A DNA stretch of 64,000 nucleotides from Pseudomonas viridiflava (lineage in GTDB: Bacteria > Pseudomonadota > Gammaproteobacteria > Pseudomonadales > Pseudomonadaceae). Position numbers and translations under genes: made by a program. The first letter of the stretch is position 1, and every line of letters begins with the position of its first letter. The notes below the pieces were generated by a model, which was not told where the DNA came from, did not search any database, and saw only the letters and a list, made by a program, of their open reading frames with translations. The stretch covers positions 1 through 64,000 of the forward strand of contig NZ_LKEH01000026.1 of the NCBI RefSeq assembly GCF_001642795.1, in the 5' to 3' direction. Positions 30,077 through 40,015 of the stretch are shown piece by piece.

Positions 30077-30160
30077 AGCCTGCCATACCTCTCTACGCAT
30101 TGAACCCCTCTCCCCACGCATGACTCCCATTTCTGTGGATCACAGAATAAGGAAGCCGTC

Positions 30161-32098
<1,938 letters not shown>

Positions 32099-32150
32099 AG
32101 CGCACAAGGCATGGTCAGCGCCGCGCATGCAGTATTAATCCTGAGGGAAC

Positions 32151-33017
32151 ATGGAATTCATTCGCAGTCGTATCGAAGCTCAGGTGATCAATCTGACCGG
32201 CCTGTCACTGGGCCAGCTGGACCTGGAAAACCCCAAGGGCGACCCAGGTCTGTTCGGCCCGCAGGCTGTCTGCTGGAAAGTGCACGGCGACTTCACCAGC
32301 ATGCTGGTCGGCGGTATCAGCGCACTGATGCTGCAGGCGCTGCATCCACTGGCGCTTGCCGGCATCTGGGACCACTCCAACTTTCGCGATGACATGCTCG
32401 GTCGTCTGCGGCGCACCGGGCAGTTTCTGTCGGGCACGACCTTTGGCTCGACTCAGGACGTCAACTGGCTGATAGAAAAAGTGCGCACCATCCATCTGCA
32501 AATCACTGGAACCGCTCCGGACGGCCGACCCTACGCAGCCAGCGATCCGGCTCTGCTGACCTGGGTGCACGTGGCCGAAGTCAGCAGTTTCATGGCAGCG
32601 CATCTGCGCTACGTAGACCCTCTGCTTTCAACGGCAGATCAGGACACCTACTACGCCGAGACCGCTGTGGTTGCCGAGCGGCTTGGAGCGCAGGACGTGC
32701 CGCGCTCACGCGATGCGATTGCCGACTACCTTGTCAGGGTTCGCAAAGACCTTGTGTGCGACGAGCGCAGCCGGGAAGTGCTGCGACTGCTGCTGGACGC
32801 GCCAGCGCCGAACTGGCTGGCCAAGCCTTTTGGCGTGCTGATGATGCAGGCCGGTATCGAGCTGTTGCCAACCTGGGCCAGCGACATGCTGGATGTTCCT
32901 CAGGGACCGGTGAAACGAAAGATGATCCGTTCAGGGGTAAACACCTGCGCACCTGTTTTGCGCTGGGCAGTGCGCGACGGCTCCTCTCATAGAGCCAGGC
33001 GACGAATGGGGCTCTGA
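32151..33017 (+). CDS. MpaB/DUF2236-family oxygenase-like protein
   Basis: 288 residues, start supported by GAGGGAAC five bases upstream. The family (DUF2236, including fungal MpaB and the heme-dependent latex-clearing rubber oxygenase Lcp) is indicated by HGDFTSMLVGGISALMLQALHPLALAG, FGSTQDV and the LLTWVHVAEVSSFMAAH segment with candidate heme-ligand His. Biochemical role in Pseudomonas unknown. Follows acs in the same direction after 52 bases; the thiolase follows after about 130. Confidence 0.82.
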   Translation: MEFIRSRIEAQVINLTGLSLGQLDLENPKGDPGLFGPQAVCWKVHGDFTSMLVGGISALMLQALHPLALAGIWDHSNFRDDMLGRLRRTGQFLSGTTFGSTQDVNWLIEKVRTIHLQITGTAPDGRPYAASDPALLTWVHVAEVSSFMAAHLRYVDPLLSTADQDTYYAETAVVAERLGAQDVPRSRDAIADYLVRVRKDLVCDERSREVLRLLLDAPAPNWLAKPFGVLMMQAGIELLPTWASDMLDVPQGPVKRKMIRSGVNTCAPVLRWAVRDGSSHRARRRMGL

Positions 33018-33146
33018 TCGAGGCGAAAAAGTGACCGACGGGTTCGCAGTTGGAAGGTTGATCCCCATCTGTGACACCATGAGCCACGTGATCACGGCAG
33101 GCCCCACTGATCGGCTCGCCATCCAAAAACAATGAGGATCCGCACC

Positions 33147-34325
33147 ATGCAAGACGTCGTTATCGTTGCCGCCACCCGCACTGCCGTGGGCAGTTTTCAA
33201 GGCTCTCTGGCCACTGTCCCCGCTGTCGATCTGGGCGCTGCGGTCATTCGCCAGCTTCTGGAACAGACCGGCGTGGACGGTGCGCAGGTCGATGAGGTCA
33301 TCATGGGCCAGGTGCTCACTGCCGGTGCCGGTCAGAACCCGGCGCGTCAGGCGGCTATCAAGGCTGGTCTGCCCTTCGCCGTACCGGCCATGACCCTGAA
33401 CAAGGTCTGCGGTTCGGGTCTCAAGGCACTGCATCTGGCAACCCAGGCGATCCGCTGTGGCGACGCTGAAATCATCATTGCCGGCGGTCAGGAAAACATG
33501 AGCCTCGCCAACTACGTCCTGCCCGGCGCGCGCACCGGTCTGCGCATGGGCCACGCCACGATGATCGACACCATGATCAGCGATGGCCTCTGGGACGCCT
33601 TCAATGACTATCACATGGGCATCACTGCCGAAAATCTGGCTGAGAAGTACGAGATCAGCCGTGAGGCGCAGGATGCTTTCGCCGCGTCATCCCAGCAGAA
33701 AGCGATCGCTGCCATCGAAGGCGGACGCTTTGTCGATGAAATCACCCCGATCCTGATTCCGCAGCGTAAAGGCGACCCGCTGTCCTTCGCCACCGATGAA
33801 CAACCACGCGCTGGCACCACCGCCGAAGCGCTGGCCAAGCTCAAGCCTGCGTTCAAGAAAGACGGGACGGTAACGGCCGGTAATGCGTCGTCGCTGAACG
33901 ATGGCGCGGCGGCGGTCATGCTGATGAGCGCCGCAAAGGCTGAACAACTGGGCCTGCCTGTACTGGCGCGAATTGCAGGTTACGCCAACGCTGGCGTAGA
34001 CCCGGCCATCATGGGCATCGGCCCGGTCAGCGCCACCCGCCGCTGCCTGGACAAGGCAGGCTGGACGCTGGAACAACTGGACCTGATCGAAGCCAACGAA
34101 GCCTTCGCAGCGCAATCGCTGTCGGTCGGCAAGGAACTGGGCCTGGATCCCGCGAAACTCAACGTCAACGGCGGCGCCATCGCCCTCGGCCATCCCATTG
34201 GCGCATCAGGCTGCCGCGTACTGGTCACCCTGTTGCACGAAATGATCAAACGCGACGCCAAAAAGGGTCTCGCGACTTTGTGCATTGGTGGCGGTCAGGG
34301 TGTGGCGCTGGCGTTGGCTCGATAA
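33147..34325 (+). CDS. Acetyl-CoA C-acetyltransferase (thiolase)
   Basis: 392 residues from the ATG at 33147, with GAGGA seven bases upstream. Thiolase active-site features are complete: nucleophilic Cys in [13 protein letters not shown] (about residue 88), His in [14 protein letters not shown] and the second Cys in CIGGGQG. Condenses or cleaves acetoacetyl-CoA; AtoB/PhaA-type by length and motifs. No other beta-oxidation or polyhydroxybutyrate gene is adjacent, so the pathway is open: mevalonate-independent bacteria use such enzymes in acetoacetate, leucine or fatty-acid degradation. Confidence 0.93.
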   Translation: MQDVVIVAATRTAVGSFQGSLATVPAVDLGAAVIRQLLEQTGVDGAQVDEVIMGQVLTAGAGQNPARQAAIKAGLPFAVPAMTLNKVCGSGLKALHLATQAIRCGDAEIIIAGGQENMSLANYVLPGARTGLRMGHATMIDTMISDGLWDAFNDYHMGITAENLAEKYEISREAQDAFAASSQQKAIAAIEGGRFVDEITPILIPQRKGDPLSFATDEQPRAGTTAEALAKLKPAFKKDGTVTAGNASSLNDGAAAVMLMSAAKAEQLGLPVLARIAGYANAGVDPAIMGIGPVSATRRCLDKAGWTLEQLDLIEANEAFAAQSLSVGKELGLDPAKLNVNGGAIALGHPIGASGCRVLVTLLHEMIKRDAKKGLATLCIGGGQGVALALAR

Positions 34326-34344
34326 GTGACGCCTACTCCGGGCC

Positions 34345-34426
34345 GTGGGAGGCGGCTTGCCGGCGATGCAGTCGACGCGGTATCTCAGGATAAATCGCGT
34401 CATCGTTCATCGCCGGCAAGCCGCCT
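34345..34426. repeat. Inverted pair of REP elements
   Basis: GGCGGCTTGCCGGCGATG (within 34345-34368) is repeated in reverse orientation at 34408-34426 (CATCGCCGGCAAGCCGCC). Such inverted REP pairs are spread by RAYT transposases and often lie between genes in pseudomonads. Confidence 0.88.
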
Positions 34427-34593
34427 ATTATCAAACACTCTGTAATCTACTGAATGCGTGCACGCCTGCTTATGCCCGGAGGGCGTGGGAGCTCTCGGAG
34501 GCTACGACGGCAGCGATGGGCTGCGCAGCGGCCCCAGATTGCCCCTGACACACTGCATGTGAATGTGCAGGTTTTGCTACCGATTCCCGGCAG

Positions 34594-34616
34594 ATCGCCG
34601 GCAAGCCGCCTCCCAC
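34594..34616. repeat. Third REP element
   Basis: ATCGCCGGCAAGCCGCCTCC is the same repeat in the orientation of the second copy, with the flanking CCTCCCAC also shared with the first copy's complement. Confidence 0.85.
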
Positions 34617-34804
34617 AGTCCCGTGTTTACTGCCTGACAGTGCTACAGGAAGACGTGGTGGCGCCTCCCACAGAAAAGGCGTTTACATCTACGAACAGGT
34701 ATCTGCTGTGAGACGCGAAGGCGTCGTTTGCAGCGATGCATCTCCAGACTGCCAGTAACTGGTAAACTCCCGCGCCTCATTCCATCCAGCCCGAGGCGCG
34801 TTGT

Positions 34805-35821
34805 ATGTCTTCCTTGAATCAGGCGCTCAGCGTCGCCCTCGATAATCGTCAGCGCCTGCTGGGCGAACTTCATGAGCAAGGGACCGATTGTTATCGTCTG
34901 TTCCATGGCAGCCAGGAGGGTGCGAGCGGCCTGACCATCGACCGTTATGGCCCGCAGCTGCTGGTGCAGAGCTTTCACACAGGGCTTGATCGCGAAGCGC
35001 TGCTCGAGCTGCATGCACAGGTGAACCGTCATCTGGGGCTGGAAACACTGCTGGTATACAACGATCGTACGCAGGGCAATTCGCGTATTGATCGTCAGGA
35101 CGCCGTCTACAAGGCCGATGATGCCGCGCTTGAAGATCAGGTCGGTCACGAGTGGGGCTTGAATTATCGGGTCCGTGGTCGCCATGCCGGGCAGGATCCG
35201 CTGCTGTTTCTCGACCTGCGTAATACGCGCGGCTGGGTCAAAGAGCACAGCGCAGGCAAAAGTGTCCTCAACCTGTTCGCTTATACCTGCGGCGTCGGGC
35301 TGAGCGCCGCGGCCGGTGGTGCGAGCGAGGTGTGCAATCTGGATTTTGCCGAGGGCAATCTGGCCGTCGGCCGCGAGAATGGCGCGCTGAATCCGCAACT
35401 GCCGACCATGCAGTTCATCCAGTCGGATTACTTTCCGGCGATCCGCCAACTGGCTGGCCTGCCGGTTTCGGCGCGACGCAGCCAGAAACTGCCTGATTAC
35501 ATCAAGCTGCAGCCACGCCAGTACGATCTGGTGCTTCTGGATCCACCTGCCTGGGCCAAGAGCGCATTCGGCACCGTCGACCTGTTGCGCGACTACCAGA
35601 GCCTGCTCAAGCCTGCGCTGTTGAGCACCGCAGATGACGGCGTGCTGATCTGCTGCAACAACCTGGCGAAGGTCAGCATGGAAGACTGGCGCGAACAGGT
35701 GCTGCGCTGCGCCACCAAGGCGGGTCGTCCGGTGCGCGAATGGCAGGTAATGAAGCCTGCCGAGGATTTTCCGTCCATGGATAATCAGCCGCCCCTGAAA
35801 ACCCTGATCCTGCAATTCTAG
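34805..35821 (+). CDS. Class I SAM-dependent methyltransferase, RlmI/RlmK-like
   Basis: 338 residues. A shortened N-terminal substrate domain (YRLFHGSQEGASGLTIDRYG) is followed by a Rossmann methyltransferase: SAM motif VLNLFAYTCGVGLSAA (about 157-172), acidic NLDFAE, and motif IV DPPAWAKS (about 245-252), as in 23S rRNA cytosine-C5 and guanine methyltransferases of the RlmI/RlmK group. Probably modifies rRNA; the position modified is not deducible. GAGGCG seven bases upstream supports the start. Isolated by REPs on the left. Confidence 0.87.
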   Translation: MSSLNQALSVALDNRQRLLGELHEQGTDCYRLFHGSQEGASGLTIDRYGPQLLVQSFHTGLDREALLELHAQVNRHLGLETLLVYNDRTQGNSRIDRQDAVYKADDAALEDQVGHEWGLNYRVRGRHAGQDPLLFLDLRNTRGWVKEHSAGKSVLNLFAYTCGVGLSAAAGGASEVCNLDFAEGNLAVGRENGALNPQLPTMQFIQSDYFPAIRQLAGLPVSARRSQKLPDYIKLQPRQYDLVLLDPPAWAKSAFGTVDLLRDYQSLLKPALLSTADDGVLICCNNLAKVSMEDWREQVLRCATKAGRPVREWQVMKPAEDFPSMDNQPPLKTLILQF

Positions 35822-35929
35822 ATCGCCGGAATACCAGAAACTTCCTACGAGCAAGGTCGGCAGTGGCTTGGGAACCGAACAGGCATGCCATACTCCAAGC
35901 ACCTCCGAAACAGCGAGACGCCGTAGCCC

Positions 35930-38908
35930 ATGTCCAGAGGATTGAAAATCACGTTTGGCTCCCTGCTGACCGTGATCGTGCTCTACAGCCTGTTGGGGTT
36001 TTTCATCCTTCCGGGGATCGCTTTGCGAATCGCCAATCAGCAACTGGCGAATTATTCGACGGCGCCCGCAAAAATCGAGCGTCTGGAGTTCAACCCTTAC
36101 ACACTCGAACTGACCCTGTGGGGCCTGAACATCGGCACGCCAGGCCAGGAGCAGATCGCCTTCGAGAAGCTTTACGCCAATCTCCAATTCGACAGTCTCT
36201 GGACCCGCGCCCTGCACCTGCAGCGCGTCGAATTGCTGCAGCCCAAAACGGAGCTGCTGTTCGACAAGCAAGGCAAGCTGAACCTGGCGCAACTGTTTAC
36301 ATTCCCGGCCAGTGAGCCCGTCAAGGACGAGCCACCGAGCAAGCCGTTTCCGCTACGTATCGACGAAATAAAACTGGCTGACGGTTACCTGCATTTCCGC
36401 GACCTGCGCCCCAGCGAACCCATCGAGTTTCTTTACGACAAGCTGAACTTCGAGCTGAAGAACCTCAGCACGCTGCCCGAAGACAACGCCGACATGACTC
36501 TGGTCGCGGCAGGTCCTGATGGCGGGCAGATCGACTGGGTGGGACGCATCAGCATCGTGCCAATCACCTCTGAAGGCACACTGAAAGTCACTGACGGCAA
36601 GATGAAACTCTGGTGGCCTTACGTTCGCGACGCCCTGCCTCTGGCGCTTCAGGACGGCGTGCTGAATTTCAGCACCGCTTACACACTTGATCTGTCCAAG
36701 GAAACCGAATTCAAGCTGACCAACCTTTCTGCCAGTGTCGCGCCATTCGGGCTCAATGCACCCGACGGCCGCCCACTGGTGCGCCTCAAGCGTCTGGATG
36801 TCAGCGAAACCACGGTTGATCTGGCGCGGCAACACGTCAACGTTGGCAAGATCCGCAGCCAGGGCCTCGAAACCTGGGCAGCCCGTGAGGCGGACGGTCA
36901 ACTGGACTGGCAGAAACTGTTTGCCAGCAAGCCCGGTAAACCCGCTGCACCGCAGAAACCGCCGGTCGATGAGAAAGCTGCAGAGCCTGCACCGGTCACC
37001 GATGCCTCGGCCAAGGCGACAGCAAGCTCCGGCAAGCCCGCAAAACCGTGGCAGGTGGTGCTGCGCGATGTTCAGCTTCGCAATTATCAGGTCCATCTGG
37101 CAGACCGCGTGCCCACAGAGCCTGTACTTCTGGATGTAGGCCCGCTGAATCTGGATGTGCAGAACTTCGACAGCCTCAACACGTCGCCTTTCACCCTCAA
37201 GCTCGACACCGGCCTGGGCAAGCAAGGCAATCTGACGGCAGCTGGCGAGGTCAATCTCAACCCGGTCACGGCGCAGTTGAACGTCACTACCCGTGACATC
37301 GATCTGCGACTGGCGCAGTCCTACATCAGCCCTTTCATCAAGCTTGAAATGCGCAGCGGCATGCTGGGCAGTGATCTCGCCGTCAACCTGAAAAGCACCG
37401 AACCGCTGGCGTTCAGCGTGACCGGCAAGGCACAAGTCAGTCAGCTCCATACGCTTGATACCCTCAAGCAGCGCGATTTCCTCAAATGGGAGAAGCTTGA
37501 TCTGGAGGGCCTGGACTATCAGCATGGCACCAGCCTGTCGATTGCCAAGGTCAACATGCTGCAGCCTTACGCGCGCTTCATGATCAACGACGACCGCACC
37601 ACCAACGTTGACGACCTGCTGATTCCACAGCCTGAAGATAAAAAACCGGCGACGACGTCGAAAACCACTGCCAAAAACACACCCAAAGCTCCCAAAGAGA
37701 ATCCTCTGGGGATTTACGTGGGTGAGGTGAACATCAAGGATGGCTCGGCCAACTTTGCCGACCTGACGCTGACGCCCAATTTCTCCACGGCCGTGCAGCA
37801 GCTCAACGGGCGCATTGGCACCATCGACAATCGCCAGTCAAAACCGGCTCCGGTGAACATTGAAGGCAAAGTCGATCGCTACGCGCCAGTCACGATCAAA
37901 GGCAGTCTCAATCCGTTCGACCCGATGGCCAGTCTGGACATCGCGACGAGCTTCAAACGCGTCGAACTGACAACGCTGACGCCCTACTCGGGCAAGTTCG
38001 CCGGCTTCAGGATTCGCAAGGGTCGACTCAATCTTGACTTGCATTACCTGATCACCAACGGCCAGTTGAAGGCGCAGAACAAGGTGCTGGTGGAGCAACT
38101 GCAACTGGGCGAAAAGGTGGACAGCCCGGATGCGGTCGATCTGCCGATCCGTCTGGCGGTCGCGCTGCTCAAGGACACTCAGGGCCGCATCTCCATCGAA
38201 CTGCCGATAGAGGGTGATCTGAACAACCCGCAATTCAGCGTGATGCCCATTGTCTGGCAAACCTTGCGCAACCTGGTGCTGCGTGCGGCTCAGGCACCGT
38301 TCAAGATGCTGGGCGGTCTGGTATCCGGTGGCAGCTCCGAGGACCTCGGTAACGTGAGTTTTGCGCCCGGCTCAAGCGACCTGAGCGCGGACACGCAAAA
38401 GGCGCTGGACAAGCTCTCTGCCGCCCTCAAGGAGCGTCCGACCCTGAAGCTTGAGATCGAAGGCACCAGCGCGGCCAGCAGCGACGGCCCGCTGATCGCT
38501 CGGCAGCGGCTGGAGCGTGAGTATCAGGCCACCTACTACAAGATCCTGCAGCGTCGCGGCGACAAGGTGCCTGCCCGGGCAGGCATGCTCCAAGTACCGG
38601 AAGACGAGAAGGCACCCATGCTTGAAGGCATCTACCGGGCGCGCCTGAAACAGCAGCCACCGGCCGAGTGGGCAAATCTGGGCAAGGAAGAACGCACCAA
38701 CCAGATGCGTGCCGCCATGCTCAAGTTCTGGAGCGGCAATGAAGTCCTGTTACGCGAGCTGGGACAGAACCGCGCCAGCAGCATCAAGGATTATCTGGTC
38801 GACAAAGGAAAGCTCGAGGATGAGCGCGTCTACTTCGTCGATGCCCGCCTGGGTCAGGCGCAGGCGGACGGCAGTGTCATCAGCCCACTGCATCTGGATA
38901 GCGAGTAA
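35930..38908 (+). CDS. Large DUF748-domain envelope protein
   Basis: 992 residues. One N-terminal membrane helix (about 7-29, LLTVIVLYSLLGFFILPGI) and then a long, mostly beta, AsmA/DUF748-like periplasmic part with many AsmA-style repeats (LxxLxF / xLDLHYLITNGQLKA). A Lys/Pro/Ala-rich linker lies near 345-365 and another near 570-590. The C-terminal region (about 810-860, VSFAPGSSDLSADTQKALDK) resembles an OmpA-like segment. AsmA-like proteins are thought to move or organise lipids between membranes; the role of this one is unknown. Five bases separate it from the next gene. Confidence 0.82.
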   Translation: MSRGLKITFGSLLTVIVLYSLLGFFILPGIALRIANQQLANYSTAPAKIERLEFNPYTLELTLWGLNIGTPGQEQIAFEKLYANLQFDSLWTRALHLQRVELLQPKTELLFDKQGKLNLAQLFTFPASEPVKDEPPSKPFPLRIDEIKLADGYLHFRDLRPSEPIEFLYDKLNFELKNLSTLPEDNADMTLVAAGPDGGQIDWVGRISIVPITSEGTLKVTDGKMKLWWPYVRDALPLALQDGVLNFSTAYTLDLSKETEFKLTNLSASVAPFGLNAPDGRPLVRLKRLDVSETTVDLARQHVNVGKIRSQGLETWAAREADGQLDWQKLFASKPGKPAAPQKPPVDEKAAEPAPVTDASAKATASSGKPAKPWQVVLRDVQLRNYQVHLADRVPTEPVLLDVGPLNLDVQNFDSLNTSPFTLKLDTGLGKQGNLTAAGEVNLNPVTAQLNVTTRDIDLRLAQSYISPFIKLEMRSGMLGSDLAVNLKSTEPLAFSVTGKAQVSQLHTLDTLKQRDFLKWEKLDLEGLDYQHGTSLSIAKVNMLQPYARFMINDDRTTNVDDLLIPQPEDKKPATTSKTTAKNTPKAPKENPLGIYVGEVNIKDGSANFADLTLTPNFSTAVQQLNGRIGTIDNRQSKPAPVNIEGKVDRYAPVTIKGSLNPFDPMASLDIATSFKRVELTTLTPYSGKFAGFRIRKGRLNLDLHYLITNGQLKAQNKVLVEQLQLGEKVDSPDAVDLPIRLAVALLKDTQGRISIELPIEGDLNNPQFSVMPIVWQTLRNLVLRAAQAPFKMLGGLVSGGSSEDLGNVSFAPGSSDLSADTQKALDKLSAALKERPTLKLEIEGTSAASSDGPLIARQRLEREYQATYYKILQRRGDKVPARAGMLQVPEDEKAPMLEGIYRARLKQQPPAEWANLGKEERTNQMRAAMLKFWSGNEVLLRELGQNRASSIKDYLVDKGKLEDERVYFVDARLGQAQADGSVISPLHLDSE

Positions 38909-38913
38909 CTACC

Positions 38914-39237
38914 TTGCACAAGCCACTTCGATTCTCGCTGTACCTAGCCCTCCTCGTGATGACCGGGGCAACAACGCTCAACGCGCAGGCGGCTTCGACC
39001 TTGCGTTGCGGCAGCCAGTTGGTCAGTACAGGTGATAGAACCTTCGAGGTTCAGCAGAAATGCGGCGAGCCTGTCAGTCAGCAGGTGGTGAGCAGCAAAG
39101 AGGTCGTGAATTACTACCGTCAAACCGAAGAAGTCATTGTTGAAGAATGGGTCTACGGACCCAGCCATGGCATGTATCAGTACCTGCGCTTTGTGGGCGG
39201 CCGACTGACCGAAATCCAGAGCAAGCGCGGCAACTGA
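38914..39237 (+). CDS. DUF2845 exported small protein
   Basis: 107 residues starting at a TTG. A Sec signal peptide occupies about 1-26 (LYLALLVMTGATTLNAQA|A). The mature part STLRCGSQLVSTGDRTFEVQQKCGEP, with two Cys likely to form a disulfide, is the DUF2845 core. Predicted periplasmic; function unknown. It begins five bases after the DUF748 gene and is probably cotranscribed with it. Two hairpins follow at 39271-39321. Confidence 0.82.
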   Translation: MHKPLRFSLYLALLVMTGATTLNAQAASTLRCGSQLVSTGDRTFEVQQKCGEPVSQQVVSSKEVVNYYRQTEEVIVEEWVYGPSHGMYQYLRFVGGRLTEIQSKRGN

Positions 39238-39270
39238 TTCCTTTATTACCTTTTCCTTTCCCACAATAGA

Positions 39271-39321
39271 ACAGGCCCCGACTCAAGAGCCGGGGCCTGT
39301 AATGGCTACATCCTTGTAGCC
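39271..39321. terminator. Two hairpins between convergent genes
   Basis: ACAGGCCCCG/CGGGGCCTGT (10 bp, 39271-39280 and 39291-39300) is followed by GGCTACA/TGTAGCC (39304-39321). They separate the convergent DUF2845 and BON genes; T-runs are weak, so assignment as terminators is by position. Confidence 0.6.
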
Positions 39322-39375
39322 TCGCATGAACTTTCCATCGGTCAGATGACTGGGATGCTCATGGGCAGAAGCTGA

Positions 39376-39729
39376 TTACTCAGCTTTCAGGCCAGCGGCG
39401 GAAACGTCTTTCACGCCTTTGATTTTCTTGGTGATTTCAACAGCCATTTTTTTCTGGCTATCGGTCACAGCAACTGTCGAGGACAGGGAAACCACGCCTT
39501 TGTTGGTCTCAACCTTGATGTCCGAACCTGGGATGCCTTTTTCAGTCAGCAGGTCAGCTTTGACTTTGGTGGTGATCCAGGTGTCAGAGGTATCTTCTTT
39601 GACTTCTTGAGTGGTGGTGTTAGCTGCCAGAACCATTGGAGATTGAACAGCGGTCTGTGCGAAAGCAGCGCCAGCCATGGTCAGAGTCAGGGTAGTAGCG
39701 GTAGCAGCAGCGATAACGAACTTCTTCAT
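39376..39729 (-). CDS. BON-domain periplasmic protein (OsmY-like)
   Basis: 117 residues from the ATG at 39729, with AGGAG seven bases upstream. A Sec signal peptide (1-25, ending GAAFA) is followed by one BON domain (about 45-117; WITTKVKADLLTEKGIPGSDIKVETNKGVVSLSSTV), a lipid-binding fold found in OsmY and other stress proteins. Predicted periplasmic, perhaps osmotic or envelope stress. A consensus sigma-54 promoter lies 60 bases upstream. The neighbour of pnp in P. aeruginosa is likewise an OsmY-like BON gene. Confidence 0.88.
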   Translation of the reverse strand: MKKFVIAAATATTLTLTMAGAAFAQTAVQSPMVLAANTTTQEVKEDTSDTWITTKVKADLLTEKGIPGSDIKVETNKGVVSLSSTVAVTDSQKKMAVEITKKIKGVKDVSAAGLKAE

Positions 39730-39790
39730 ACGATAACTCCTGTTTTTCTCAAAATCTGCGCCAGCGTGTGGCGGCAGGGTTAACAGGTAT

Positions 39791-39809
39791 ATCGCAAGGG
39801 GTGTGCCAA
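39791..39809 (-). promoter_or_regulatory. Sigma-54 promoter upstream of the BON-domain gene
   Basis: On the minus strand TTGGCACACCCCTTGCGAT reads as a full -24/-12 element: GG at 39807-39806, exactly ten bases, GC at 39795-39794. Predicted start is near 39782, giving a 5' leader of about 52 bases with AGGAG before the ATG. Confidence 0.75.
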
Positions 39810-39902
39810 TCTCCGAAAGCTTGATAAATCCAATAAAATCAATGGGTTGAAAATTAAGCCATTTTACGAAATCGTGCAGATTGCCCGCTTCGTCTCGTTT
39901 AC

Positions 39903-39943
39903 GCATGCAAGATGCATGTTTGAATCATGCTGCGTGAAGCATG
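39903..39943 (-). promoter_or_regulatory. Candidate activator-binding dyads upstream of the sigma-54 promoter
   Basis: Two short palindromes, GCATGCAAGATGCATG (39903-39918) and CATGC-N8-GCATG (39926-39943), lie about 95-150 bases upstream of the -24/-12 site, the usual place for an enhancer-binding protein. The cognate activator is unknown. Confidence 0.45.
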
Positions 39944-39970
39944 GTCCTGTAAGCCTCTAATTGCGCTGAT

Positions 39971-40001
39971 AAAAAAAGGACCCCGAAGGGTCCTTTTTCA
40001 A
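39971..40001 (-). terminator. Rho-independent terminator after pnp
   Basis: AAAAGGACCC and GGGTCCTTTT pair around a TTCG-type loop with T-runs on both strands, about 15 bases after the pnp stop. Confidence 0.9.
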
Positions 40002-40015
40002 TACCGCCTGATCAA

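Larger units (their letters stand above)
34326..34804. other. Gene-free region with REP sequences
   Basis: About 480 bases with no supported gene. It contains three copies of a Pseudomonas REP-type palindrome (listed separately) and REP-end fragments such as CGCCTCCCACAG near 34663. The promoter of the downstream methyltransferase gene must be near its right end. Confidence 0.7.

Noticed and set aside
34345..34616. Repeats between the thiolase and methyltransferase genes considered as a CRISPR array
   Set aside because: The copies are palindromic, in mixed orientation and unevenly spaced, which fits REP elements; there are no regular spacers and no cas genes.
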